From: Lachnospiraceae bacterium
GTDB taxonomy: Bacteria > Bacillota > Clostridia > Lachnospirales > Lachnospiraceae
DNA: 64,000 nucleotides
Direction of reading: 5' to 3'
NCBI GenBank assembly: GCA_009774145.1
Contig: VSND01000014.1
Location: 1 to 64,000, forward strand
Shown piece after piece: positions 41,426-50,103 of this stretch. Under the pieces are notes generated by a model. It was not told the origin of the DNA, ran no database searches, and was given only the letters and a program-made list of their open reading frames with translations. Within the stretch, counting starts at the first letter, position 1; each line of letters opens with the position of its first letter. The translations under genes were made by a program, and so were the position numbers.

Positions 41426-42361
41426 ATGGAATTCAGGCATTATTCAGTCATGCTTCGGGAGACAGTCGATGAGTTATGCGTCCGTCCGGGCGGAGTCTAT
41501 GTGGACGGAACGCTGGGCGGCGGCGGACATGCTTACGAGGTATGCAAAAGACTGAAGGGATCCGGGCATTTTTACGGGATCGATCAGGATGAAGCAGCGA
41601 TCCGTGCAGCCGGCGAGAGGCTGTCCGGGTTTGGCAGTCTTGTGACCGTGATCCGGAGCAATTACTGCAGGATGAAGGAAGAACTGAATGCTCTGGGGGT
41701 GGAGTGCGCAGACGGAATCCTTCTGGATCTGGGCGTATCCTCCTATCAGCTGGATGAAGCAGAAAGAGGTTTTACTTACAGAGAAAATGTTCCTCTTGAT
41801 ATGCGGATGGATCAGAGACAGGAAAAGACAGCCAGAGACATTGTAAATGGTTACAGTGAGGCGAAGCTGTATCAGATGATCCGTGATTATGGGGAAGATA
41901 AATTTGCAAAAAATATAGCGAAACACATTGTACAGGCGAGGGGAAAAAGACCGATTGAGACGACCGGAGAACTGGTTGAAGTCATCAAAGCGGCCATACC
42001 GATGAAGATAAGAATGCAAAAGGGGCATCCTGCGAAGCAGACCTTTCAGGCGATCCGTATTGAGTTGAATCAGGAGCTGGAGGTTCTGAAGGATTCGCTG
42101 GACGAGCTGATCGGGTTTTTGAAGCCCGGAGGAAGGCTCTGCATTATTACTTTCCATTCTCTGGAAGACCGGATTGTGAAAAATGCTTTCCGGAGAAATG
42201 AGAATCCATGTATCTGCCCCAGGCATTTTCCGGTATGTGTATGCGGAAAAGCCTCGAAGGGACATGTTGTAACAAAAAAACCAATGATGCCAACGGATGA
42301 AGAACTTGAGAAAAACAGTCGCTCCAAAAGCGCAAAACTGCGAGTATTTGAACGTGCATGA
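41426..42361 (+). CDS. rsmH: 16S rRNA m4C1402 methyltransferase
   Basis: RsmH (MraW) methylates N4 of C1402 in the decoding centre of 16S rRNA. The 311 residues open HYSVMLRETVDEL, with the AdoMet motif DGTLGGGGHAYEV and ILLDLGVSSYQLDEAERGF, and end with ITFHSLEDRIVKNAF and the Cys-rich segment (CICPRHFPVCVC). The ATG follows AGAGGAGG ten bases after mraZ, in the classic dcw order. Confidence 0.98.
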   Translation: MEFRHYSVMLRETVDELCVRPGGVYVDGTLGGGGHAYEVCKRLKGSGHFYGIDQDEAAIRAAGERLSGFGSLVTVIRSNYCRMKEELNALGVECADGILLDLGVSSYQLDEAERGFTYRENVPLDMRMDQRQEKTARDIVNGYSEAKLYQMIRDYGEDKFAKNIAKHIVQARGKRPIETTGELVEVIKAAIPMKIRMQKGHPAKQTFQAIRIELNQELEVLKDSLDELIGFLKPGGRLCIITFHSLEDRIVKNAFRRNENPCICPRHFPVCVCGKASKGHVVTKKPMMPTDEELEKNSRSKSAKLRVFERA

Positions 42362-42387
42362 CAGCATAAGGAAGGGAGTTGGTTCAT

Positions 42388-42876
42388 ATGGCCCGGGAGA
42401 GAAGATACAGGTATGTGGAGGGCAATACCGTAAGGAAGATTCAGCCTTCTGACCGTCCTGACCGCAGGCAGAAGCCAAATCATCGGAAAAGACGGAAACC
42501 ATCTGCGAAAAAGCATATCCAGTATGTCAATGTTTTTTACACTGTTTTTCTGGCTGCTGCAGCATGTATGGTATTGTGGTCAGGGGTCAATTATCTGCAG
42601 CTTCAGGCAGAACTCACAGGAAAAATAAAAAATATTGCATCTCTTGAGATGCAGCTTGAAAATCTGAGAAAAGAAAACGATGACAACTATACAAGGATCA
42701 TGACGTCTGTGGACCTGGATTATATTAAAGAAGTTGCTGTCAATGAACTGGGAATGGTGTATGCGAATGAAGACCAGGTGATCCTGTATGATGGAGGGAC
42801 GAGAGATTACGTGAGGCAGAATGAAGAGATTCCGGAAGAGGAGACGACCCTGATGGATCAGATCCGCGGGAAATAG
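42388..42876 (+). CDS. ftsL: Cell division protein FtsL-like
   Basis: This 162-residue bitopic membrane protein has a basic cytoplasmic N-terminus rich in Arg/Lys to about residue 45, one helix (VFYTVFLAAAACMVLWSGV), and an extracellular leucine-zipper coiled coil (LQLQAELTGKIKNIASLEMQ). This is the layout of FtsL/DivIC-type divisome proteins. Position between rsmH and a class B PBP gene fixes the identity better than sequence, which is poorly conserved in this family. The ATG follows GAAGGGAG. Confidence 0.85.
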   Translation: MARERRYRYVEGNTVRKIQPSDRPDRRQKPNHRKRRKPSAKKHIQYVNVFYTVFLAAAACMVLWSGVNYLQLQAELTGKIKNIASLEMQLENLRKENDDNYTRIMTSVDLDYIKEVAVNELGMVYANEDQVILYDGGTRDYVRQNEEIPEEETTLMDQIRGK

Positions 42877-42897
42877 AAGATTGGACAGAGGTGTGAA

Positions 42898-45069
42898 GTG
42901 GCAAGAAGGAGAAGACGGACACCAGGTTCGAGAAGAAGACGTATTACTTTGAAGATGAAACGGAAACTGGCACTGTTATTTGCCATAATCGTGCTGATTT
43001 TAATTGGAATATTTGGCTGGCTGGTATACATTATCAGAGTCAGCGGAGAACAGTATACAAGAAAAGTGCTTGCGCAGCAGGATACAAACAGTATCCTGCT
43101 TCCGTATAAGCGGGGAGATATCTATGACCGGAACGGAACGATCCTTGCGACCAGTGAGAAGGTATATAACGTAATTCTGGATCCGGCAGTGCTGCTGGAG
43201 AATCAGAGTGAGCAGCCGGGAAAGGACTGTGTGGAACCAACCCTTCAGGCACTGGTTGATTATTTTGATCAGGACCGGGAAGAGCTGAATACGATTATGG
43301 AGGAGAAAAAGACCAGTCACTATGTGATTCTGGCAAGGCAGCTTACCAAAGACGAGGTTTCTGATTTTGAGGAAGCGATGAAGGAAGAAGGCAGCAGGAT
43401 TGAGGGCGTCTGGCTGGAGGATTCCTATATCCGCCGTTATCCTTATGACCGTCTGGCATGCAATGTGATCGGATATACTGTGTCCGGCAATGTAGGACAG
43501 TATGGAATTGAACAGGAGTATTCAGAACTGCTGAACGGAGAAAACGGAAGGAGCTATAATTACCTGAATGAAGACCTGGAGCAGGAGAAGACGGTCCGGG
43601 CAGCGACAGACGGAGACAGTGTGATGTCCACGATTGATATCACGCTTCAGGGAATCGTGGAAAAGGCGATTGCGGATTTTCAGGAAAAATATACAGATGC
43701 TTTCCGGGAAGGAGAAGGGAGCTATACATCGGCGGCAATTATGATGGATCCCAATACGGGCGAAGTGCTGGCGATGGCAAGCAACCGGAATTATGATCTG
43801 AACAATCCCTATGATGTAGTTGCAAACGGGTTGTTTACCGAAGAGGAGGCGGAAAAGCTTACCGAGGAAGAACGACTGAATGCACTGAATGAACTGTGGC
43901 GGAATTTCTGTATCAGTGATACTTATGAGCCGGGGTCAACGGCGAAGCCGATTACGGTTGCTGCAGCGCTGGAGGCCGGGATCGTGCATGACGGTGATAC
44001 TTATCTGTGTGACGGCAGGCAGAATATTGCAGGCAGGGACATCTGGTGTTCTCATAAATTCGGGCATAAAATAATTACACTGGAAGGTTCCCTTATGTTT
44101 TCCTGCAACGATGCGATGATGCAGATTGCGTCGAAACTGGGGGAAGAGAATTTTACCAGATACCAGAATATGTTTAATCTGGGGCTTCGGACAAATATTG
44201 ATCTGCCGGGAGAAGCACGAACCGATACGCTGGTCTATTATACGCAGGAAAATGCACCGAATGACAGGCTCATCATGCGCATTACAGATCTGGCGACCAA
44301 TTCGTTCGGACAGAACTTTAATGTGACAATGATCCAGATGGCTTCTGCGTTTTCTGCCTGTATCAATGGAGGATATTATTATCAGCCGCATGTGGTGAAA
44401 AAAGTTCTGGACAGCAGCGGCGGAACAATCAGAAATATAGAGCCGGTTCTTTTAAGGACGCCCATTTCGTCCAAAACCTCCTCTTTGATAAGGAAATACC
44501 TGTATAATACCATGTATGGTCCGGAGGATGCAAATGGAAACGCCCCAACCGGACGGGCGGCAAGAGTCGCAGGGTATGCCATGGGCGGTAAAACGGGGAC
44601 GGCGGAGATGATACCGAGAGATAAGACCAATTATCTGGTATCTTATATCGGATTTGCTCCTGCAGATCATCCGGAAGTGGTTTTGTATGTGGTAGTAGAC
44701 AGGCCGAATGCAGAGAAGCAGGCCAGCAGTTCTTATGCCATGGAGATCTGGAAAAATATTATGAAGGAAGCGCTTCCATATCTGAATATTTATCCAACAG
44801 AGGAGGTTCCGGCGGATATGCAGGAGGAGGTTGCGGCGGAACAGAAAGAAGAAACGGAAACACCGGAGGAAGAACCGGAGGAGGAGCCGGCAGAGGAAGG
44901 AACACTGGTGGATCCGCAGACAGGAGAGACTGTGCAGATGCCGGATCCGGCAACGATTGATCCGAATGATGATTCTGTTCTGGGAGATGTTCCGATTAAC
45001 GATAACCTGTTGGATGTAAAACCTGCAGATGCCATATCGGATGAGGAGGACAGCAATCCAACAGAATAA
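42898..45069 (+). CDS. Class B penicillin-binding protein (FtsI/PBP2 type), complete
   Basis: This 723-residue transpeptidase cross-links septal or elongating peptidoglycan. It has a basic N-terminus, a membrane anchor (LALLFAIIVLILIGIFGWLVYII), a dimerisation domain, and a full transpeptidase domain: STAK (SxxK), SCN (SxN) and KTGT (KTG). A Glu/Pro-rich acidic tail of about 90 residues ends it; no PASTA domain is evident. The start is GTG behind GAGGTG. It is followed by a second class B PBP gene that the prophage interrupts. Which of the two is FtsI and which is SpoVD is not certain. Confidence 0.92.
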   Translation: MARRRRRTPGSRRRRITLKMKRKLALLFAIIVLILIGIFGWLVYIIRVSGEQYTRKVLAQQDTNSILLPYKRGDIYDRNGTILATSEKVYNVILDPAVLLENQSEQPGKDCVEPTLQALVDYFDQDREELNTIMEEKKTSHYVILARQLTKDEVSDFEEAMKEEGSRIEGVWLEDSYIRRYPYDRLACNVIGYTVSGNVGQYGIEQEYSELLNGENGRSYNYLNEDLEQEKTVRAATDGDSVMSTIDITLQGIVEKAIADFQEKYTDAFREGEGSYTSAAIMMDPNTGEVLAMASNRNYDLNNPYDVVANGLFTEEEAEKLTEEERLNALNELWRNFCISDTYEPGSTAKPITVAAALEAGIVHDGDTYLCDGRQNIAGRDIWCSHKFGHKIITLEGSLMFSCNDAMMQIASKLGEENFTRYQNMFNLGLRTNIDLPGEARTDTLVYYTQENAPNDRLIMRITDLATNSFGQNFNVTMIQMASAFSACINGGYYYQPHVVKKVLDSSGGTIRNIEPVLLRTPISSKTSSLIRKYLYNTMYGPEDANGNAPTGRAARVAGYAMGGKTGTAEMIPRDKTNYLVSYIGFAPADHPEVVLYVVVDRPNAEKQASSSYAMEIWKNIMKEALPYLNIYPTEEVPADMQEEVAAEQKEETETPEEEPEEEPAEEGTLVDPQTGETVQMPDPATIDPNDDSVLGDVPINDNLLDVKPADAISDEEDSNPTE

Positions 45070-45075
45070 GACAGG

Positions 45076-45123
45076 AAAATACCTCATAAGATAGGAACAA
45101 AGATTCTTATGAGGTATTTTTTT
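45076..45123 (+). terminator. Hairpin holding the ribosome binding site of the second PBP gene
   Basis: AAAATACCTCATAAGA and TCTTATGAGGTATTTT pair perfectly over 16 bp, followed by more T. It is a typical terminator, yet its right arm carries GAGGT, the ribosome binding site of the gene that starts with TTG at 45122. Confidence 0.8.
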
Positions 45124-46225
45124 GCATTGTAAGACGTTTCATAAAAAGAAGATTGTCATTGTATTCACAGCATGTCTGCTGATGATGTCCGTCCTTGGCG
45201 GACGTCTGGTCTACCTGATGGTATTTGAATCAGAATATTATCAGGAACTGGCAAAGGATCTGCATGAGCGTGAGAGGAGCATTAAAGCGGCAAGAGGCAG
45301 GATCGTTGACCGGACCGGTACGATTCTGGCGGATAACCGGACCGTCTGCACCATATCTGTGATTCACAGCCAGATTAAAGATCCGGAAGCAGTCATTGAG
45401 ATGCTTTGTAAGGAGCTGGATCTGCCAAGGGAAACCGTACAGAAGCGGGTCGAGAAGGTCAGTTCCATTGAACGTATCAAATCCAATGTGGATAAAGAGA
45501 CAGGGGATGCAGTCCGCGCCTATCAATATGCAGGTGTAAAAGTGGATGAGGATTTTAAAAGATATTATCCGTTTGACGAGCTGGCGTCAAAGGTTCTGGG
45601 ATTTACAGGAAGTGATAATCAGGGAATCATCGGGCTGGAGGTCAAATATGACGAATATCTGGAAGGGATTCCGGGGACTATACTGACCCTGACGGACGCA
45701 AGAGGAGTGGAGATCGAAAATGCCAGGGAAGAACGGGTAGAATCCGTGCCGGGCAATGATCTGGTGGTAAGCCTTGACTATAATATTCAGTCCTATGCCC
45801 AGCAGGAGGCGCTGAAGGTTATGGAAGCAAAGCAGGCGGACTATGTCTCTGTTCTGATTATGAATCCGCAGAACGGAGAGATCTATGCCTGTGTCAATGT
45901 GCCGGAATTCAATCTGAACGATCCGTTCACACTGAATACCGGAGAAAGTACAGAGGGGATGACTGAACAGCAGAAACAGGATGCTCTGAATCAGATGTGG
46001 AGAAATCAGTGTGTGAATGACACCTATGAACCAGGCTCGACGTTTAAAGTGTTTACTTCTTCTGCAGCGCTGATGTCAGGGACCTCTTCCATTAACGATC
46101 AGTTTTCCTGTCCGGGATTCAAGATCGTGGAGGACAGGCGGATCCGATGCCATAAGACAGCGGGGCATGGAGGACAGGATTTTACACATGCAATCATGAA
46201 TTCGTGTAATCCGTATATTCAATAG
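45122..46225 (+). pseudogene. Second class B PBP (SpoVD/FtsI type), interrupted by prophage
   Basis: The first 364 or so residues of a class B PBP are intact: membrane anchor (IVIVFTACLLMMSVLGGRLVYL), dimerisation domain, and the first two transpeptidase motifs, STFK in YEPGSTFKVF and SCN in IMNSCNP. After that the frame enters foreign DNA and stops three codons later (YIQ). The KTG motif and any PASTA domain are missing, so the product cannot be an active transpeptidase. The rest of the gene should lie beyond the right end of the prophage. The start is TTG. In related genomes the second PBP here is often the sporulation-specific SpoVD. Confidence 0.9.
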
Positions 46226-46256
46226 TACCACCTTGTTTCAAGGCTGATTTTCCAGA
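46200..46256. other. Left prophage junction (attL region)
   Basis: The PBP coding sequence matches its family through SCNP (about 46202-46213) and then diverges. The stop codon of the recombinase, read from the other strand, is at 46257. The crossover must lie in this interval. The attachment core cannot be defined without the other end. Confidence 0.7.
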
Positions 46257-47717
46257 TCACATAATAAAATAGAATTGGAGTTGGTCTTCCGCCTTGTCGA
46301 AAGTAATCTTTTCGCAGATCCGGCGGATGGCATTTGCTTTGGCCACCATGTCAGCATCTTCGGATCGGAGGATATGGAGTACATCCTGGATATTTCCGGC
46401 CATCCGGATTTTGTCCTGCTCGGTGATGGCGGAAGAGGGATTGTCCGCGGCTTCCAGCCGGGCGGTCAGTTCTTCCTTTTGCCGGTTGATGGCCTGCCGG
46501 CTTTCCCGGTATTCTTCCAGCGTGTCGATACCGTCCATGTAGGCTTTCCGGATGCGCTTCTCTTTCTTCTGCAGGTCAATGAGCTGCTCTTTCAGGACGG
46601 AGACCATGTCCGCCGGAATCTCCTGTGTGATCTTTCGGATATATCCGAATTCTCCCATGTTCATAAAAGATTCCAGGCCCTCCAGAATGGCAGGCTCCAG
46701 CTTCGATACCAGAATCCGGTTGGTCACCGGGCAGGTGCCGGCGATATGGTTGTGGCAGCGGTAAGCGGCTTTGTTGCGCTTTGTCTCGGAAGAGTAGGTC
46801 ATGGAACCGCCGCAGGCAGCGCACTTCAGGATCCCGCTGATCCAGTGTTTGGCCGGCATATGGCCGTGAACCCAGCCGATACGGGCGGACTGCAGAAGGA
46901 GCTTCGCTGCTTTTTGGAACGTCTCCTCATCAATCAGCGACTCATGGACACCGTCAGCAATGATCCATTCGGAGGAATCATTCATGCGTTTCCCTTCTCC
47001 ATGCGTCACATAATTCCAGCGGACTTTGCCGATGTAGAAAGGATTGCCCAGAAGATACCTAAGGTGCGTGACATTCCAGTGCGCGCCCCGTTTGGTGGGG
47101 TATTTACCTAGGTTCAGTTTCTTGGCAATGGCCGTCATGCTCAGGTGCTCTTCCGTAAACATCCGGAAAATCATCCGCACAAGCGCCGCCTCCGCCTCAT
47201 TAACGGTCGGAGTCTGGTTCTTCTTACGATCATAGCCTAACGGTGGATTGGCCTGATACCCGCCTCTCAGGGCCTTCTCCGTCATGCCGCGCATCACTTC
47301 TCCGGACAGACGGATGGAATAGTATTCGTCCATCCATTCCAGTATTCGTTCAATCAGTCCGCCCATGATGCCGTCTGGCAACGGCTCGGAGACGCTGATG
47401 ACTTCCACGCCGGCTTTTTTCAGCAGAGACTTATAGACGATGGATTCTTCCTGATTCCGGGCGAATCTGGAGAACTTCCAGACCAGAATCACATCATAGG
47501 GGTGTTCTTGGGATTTGGCTGCGGCGATCATCTGCCGGAAAGCCGGCCGTTTGTCTGCTTTCCGGCCGGAAATGCCGATCTCCCAGTAGATGCTGTCTTC
47601 TGTGACGATGATGTTATTCTCCCGGGCATAGTCCAACATCAGGCGCTTCTGGGCGTCCGGGGAGAGTTCTTCCTGCTTGTCGGTGCTGACGCGGATGTAG
47701 AGGGCTCCGGTTTTCAT
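46257..47717 (-). CDS. Large serine recombinase (phage integrase)
   Basis: This 486-residue protein integrates and excises the prophage. The N-terminal resolvase domain has the catalytic serine in YIRVSTDKQ and the arginines around WKFSRFARNQEES. A recombinase domain follows (GYQANPPLGYDR...), then a zinc ribbon (CAACGGSM...CHNHIAGTC) and a coiled coil (about 380-430). It lies at the prophage end with its stop codon facing the interrupted PBP gene. ATG follows AAGGAGATG. A LexA-like box lies about 85 bases upstream, which would link its expression to DNA damage. Confidence 0.95.
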   Translation of the reverse strand: MKTGALYIRVSTDKQEELSPDAQKRLMLDYARENNIIVTEDSIYWEIGISGRKADKRPAFRQMIAAAKSQEHPYDVILVWKFSRFARNQEESIVYKSLLKKAGVEVISVSEPLPDGIMGGLIERILEWMDEYYSIRLSGEVMRGMTEKALRGGYQANPPLGYDRKKNQTPTVNEAEAALVRMIFRMFTEEHLSMTAIAKKLNLGKYPTKRGAHWNVTHLRYLLGNPFYIGKVRWNYVTHGEGKRMNDSSEWIIADGVHESLIDEETFQKAAKLLLQSARIGWVHGHMPAKHWISGILKCAACGGSMTYSSETKRNKAAYRCHNHIAGTCPVTNRILVSKLEPAILEGLESFMNMGEFGYIRKITQEIPADMVSVLKEQLIDLQKKEKRIRKAYMDGIDTLEEYRESRQAINRQKEELTARLEAADNPSSAITEQDKIRMAGNIQDVLHILRSEDADMVAKANAIRRICEKITFDKAEDQLQFYFIM

Positions 47718-47799
47718 TAAATATCATCTCCTTAATACAGTTTATGCGACAGTGAGGTGGCATAGGTGTAAAAATGGGTATAAAAATAACAGCCAGCGA

Positions 47800-47813
47800 A
47801 AAACATCTGTTCG
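47800..47813 (-). promoter_or_regulatory. LexA-like box upstream of the recombinase
   Basis: On the minus strand CGAACAGATGTTTT fits the Firmicutes LexA consensus CGAACRNRYGTTYG at 13 of 14 positions. It lies between the Uma2-like gene and the recombinase. The rest of that gap (47718-47925) holds another inverted repeat, AGAAGATGATAC / GTATCATCTTCG near 47830-47874. Confidence 0.55.
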
Positions 47814-47925
47814 CTTGCATTGGCTGCCAGAAGATGATACAATATATTTCGTTGAGTGGCGTATCATCTTCGGATATATGCCTGGCCGCTCTGGTGCTGG
47901 TAACACTGGGGCGGTTTCTTTGTAT

Positions 47926-48474
47926 TTAAAGCAGTTTGTCCGTATTTATAACAAGATCTTCATAGATGCAGACCGGCACATCATCACAGAAATTATACTG
48001 ATTCGAGCGTTCTTCCTTTTCCAGATCATGGACTGTCACGGTATGCTTTTGAGGGTTGACGATCCAGTATTCCCGGACGCCGGCAGTGCGGTATTTGAAT
48101 AACTTGATACCATAGTCCCGCTGCGGATCGGAAGGCGAAGTCACTTCTATAACCCAGTCCGGCGCGCCGTTGCATCCCCGGTCGTCCATCTTGTCTTTAT
48201 CGCAGATCACGCTGATGTCCGGCTCTATGATGTTTTTCCGGTCCTTGAACAGCTTGACGGCGAACGGGGCGGGGAATACACGGCAGGGTCCTCTTTTAGA
48301 TTTCAGGTAGTTTCCGATTGTGAGATGCAGTTCGGATAATACGGTCTGGTGCTTTCTGTTTGGTGCTGCCTGATAGTAAATCCGGCCGTCGATCAGCTCC
48401 GCCCGGGCGTCTTCCGGCAAGTTGTAATAATCTTCTTCTGTATAGACTTTTTCCTGTGCAGGTGCCTGTGACAT
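47926..48474 (-). CDS. Uma2-family (DUF820) endonuclease-like protein
   Basis: This 182-residue protein is of the Uma2/DUF820 family, which has a restriction-endonuclease-like (PD-(D/E)xK) fold. EPDISVICDKDKMDD, then PDWVIEVTSPSDPQRDYGIKLF carry the candidate acidic residues and the E...K pair; REYWIVNP ends the core. Substrate is unknown. It is in the leftward lysogeny block between the recombinase and a membrane protein. ATG follows AGAAAGGAG. Confidence 0.85.
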   Translation of the reverse strand: MSQAPAQEKVYTEEDYYNLPEDARAELIDGRIYYQAAPNRKHQTVLSELHLTIGNYLKSKRGPCRVFPAPFAVKLFKDRKNIIEPDISVICDKDKMDDRGCNGAPDWVIEVTSPSDPQRDYGIKLFKYRTAGVREYWIVNPQKHTVTVHDLEKEERSNQYNFCDDVPVCIYEDLVINTDKLL

Positions 48475-48548
48475 GGGGTGCTCCTTTCTATCTGGTATGT
48501 ATTGTGATCTATGCGGGCCGGTCCCCTGTTGGCGCAGGGAGCTGGTTT

Positions 48549-49178
48549 TTACTTTGGCATTTTTGCAAAACCTATGAATGAAAAGATTACTTCAATGATA
48601 ACGAACATAAAATATAGAGGAAATAGTATAACAGCCACTGTGTATAAAATTGCCCCAGTTAATGCGAACGCTCGCTTTCTCATAAACAATCCAAGAGCAT
48701 TAAATAACGCTGCCAGAGCAGTTACTATTAAATGTGGCGCTACAAGAGCAGTCGCTATTCCAATTCCTATTTGTCCGGCGAGTGATTCTTCTCCTCCGAA
48801 AGCACCTGACCAATAAAACAAACTGTATATTAAATATAAAATTCCAATGACAAGTGAAATGAGAAGAAAGATATTTAATCCAGAATGATACATCCTTTCT
48901 TCGTGTTCTTCATAATCTATATCTGGAAACTTCTTTTTTAGTGTGTTAACCAGGCTCAGTATTTCATCATTGGTTTCTTGTTTGAATTCCACTTTTTCTG
49001 CCTGATTCGTAAGCGAAATAAAAACAATGTATCCGGGCTGTTTATCCTGCGCAAACAGATACTCGATTCTTTTGATATTCTCATATGAGATATCTGTTCT
49101 TTTCCCCATTGTACTTAAGGTAGATATCCCGCTTTTTTTTGCATATAATTCTTTGTTTGTACCTTTTATTCCACTCAT
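48549..49178 (-). CDS. Prophage membrane protein with PH-like N-terminus
   Basis: This 209-residue protein begins with a soluble part of about 90 residues that alternates short strands (ISYENIKRIEYL, YIVFISLTN, KVEFKQE), like a bacterial PH domain. Four membrane helices follow (for example LNIFLLISLVIGILYLIY and ILYTVAVILFPLYFMFVIIEV). No family is assigned. A membrane protein expressed from the lysogeny block could be involved in superinfection exclusion; that is inference from position. ATG follows GGGAGGAAAG. Confidence 0.6.
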   Translation of the reverse strand: MSGIKGTNKELYAKKSGISTLSTMGKRTDISYENIKRIEYLFAQDKQPGYIVFISLTNQAEKVEFKQETNDEILSLVNTLKKKFPDIDYEEHEERMYHSGLNIFLLISLVIGILYLIYSLFYWSGAFGGEESLAGQIGIGIATALVAPHLIVTALAALFNALGLFMRKRAFALTGAILYTVAVILFPLYFMFVIIEVIFSFIGFAKMPK

Positions 49179-49234
49179 ACTTTCCTCCCGTTCTTTGGTT
49201 TACAACGTCCATAATATATTGTAACAGCATAATG

Positions 49235-49657
49235 CTATTGCAACCGTAATTTTATAAGCTTCTCATGATACCCCAACATTCTGGATAACTGTTCAATCGT
49301 AAATTCCCTGTTTTCTTCCAGAATTTCATCAGATACCAATAGTTCCATAGCAAATTTGTTCGCTTCAATTTCATAGCTATCAACATTGAGATGTGTTCTC
49401 GAATCCATAAACAAAGCATTAGATTCTTTATGCAAAATCATATGTCCAAGTTCATGAGCACACACAAATATCTGTTCTGGTCTTGAAAGATTTTCGTCTA
49501 TGTATATGATATTATTCCTTTGGAAATATTGGTAAAAACCTCTTATTCCTTCCAGTGGATAAAATACCAGAATAACATTCATTCCCTTTATGATCTCAAA
49601 AGGATTTCTTGTTTGGTGAAGCCGGACGAGTTTGTCAACTCTCTTTCGGATATTCAT
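49235..49657 (-). CDS. ImmA/IrrE-type metalloprotease
   Basis: This 140-residue zinc protease has CAHELGHMILH (HExxH) and the downstream YEIEANKFAMELLV helix that supplies the third ligand. ImmA of ICEBs1 cleaves its phage-type repressor to allow excision. The gene lies two genes after the CI-like repressor and just after the HicA-like gene, so the target could be that repressor. It lacks the fused HTH of some IrrE proteins. Confidence 0.88.
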   Translation of the reverse strand: MNIRKRVDKLVRLHQTRNPFEIIKGMNVILVFYPLEGIRGFYQYFQRNNIIYIDENLSRPEQIFVCAHELGHMILHKESNALFMDSRTHLNVDSYEIEANKFAMELLVSDEILEENREFTIEQLSRMLGYHEKLIKLRLQ

Positions 49658-49673
49658 AAAAACATCAGTCCCT

Positions 49674-49868
49674 TTAGAATTTATGGTTAATGCCGCTTTG
49701 TTTCATGATGGCATTTGCAGTATGCCGGGATTTTATTTTGGTATCGACAGTTACATGACGGTTGGTAATCGGGCTGTACCATATATCATGGTCGCCTTTT
49801 CCGCGCCGTTTAAAAATACAGCCATTTTGAGAGAGTATGTCTCGTACTTTCTTTTCATATTCTGCCAT
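49674..49868 (-). CDS. HicA-like mRNA interferase toxin
   Basis: This 64-residue protein has the dsRBD-like HicA fold. The catalytic His region is GDHDIWYSP, followed by VTVDTKIKSRHTANAIMKQSGI; a GSHxx-type motif is usual, and here it reads GDHDI. Such toxins cleave mRNA. It overlaps the upstream antitoxin-like gene by one base (TAATG). Together they form a toxin-antitoxin module inside the lysogeny block. Confidence 0.82.
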   Translation of the reverse strand: MAEYEKKVRDILSQNGCIFKRRGKGDHDIWYSPITNRHVTVDTKIKSRHTANAIMKQSGINHKF

Positions 49869-50086
49869 TATAAGACCATCCTTTCATGACGCTCTGACAG
49901 GAATGACAGGGAGATTGGAAGGTTGGGCGTGGCATTCAAAGAAAGTAATTCCGGAACGGCAATCCGGACTCGCTCTAATAAAGCGTCAAATGAACCAGAT
50001 TCTAATACAAGGCCGGGAATGTCATCGCTGGTGGCAACCCAGACACATGCTTCATTGTCCCAAATAAATTTTACAACATATTCCAT
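49868..50086 (-). CDS. HicB-like antitoxin (DUF1902)
   Basis: This 72-residue protein reads VVKFIWDNEACVWVATSDDIPGL near the start, the typical degenerate RNase H-like HicB/DUF1902 opening, and then a helix (FDALLERVRIAVPELL). It has no added DNA-binding domain, so it would neutralise HicA but need not regulate transcription. It is the gene just before hicA in transcription order and just after the repressor. ATG follows AGGGAGGTATCTT. Confidence 0.8.
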   Translation of the reverse strand: MEYVVKFIWDNEACVWVATSDDIPGLVLESGSFDALLERVRIAVPELLSLNATPNLPISLSFLSERHERMVL

Positions 50087-50103
50087 AAGATACCTCCCTG
50101 ATT

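Noticed and set aside
47752..48102. Rightward frame between the recombinase and the Uma2-like gene
   Set aside because: It has no ribosome binding site and mostly lies opposite the Uma2-like gene.
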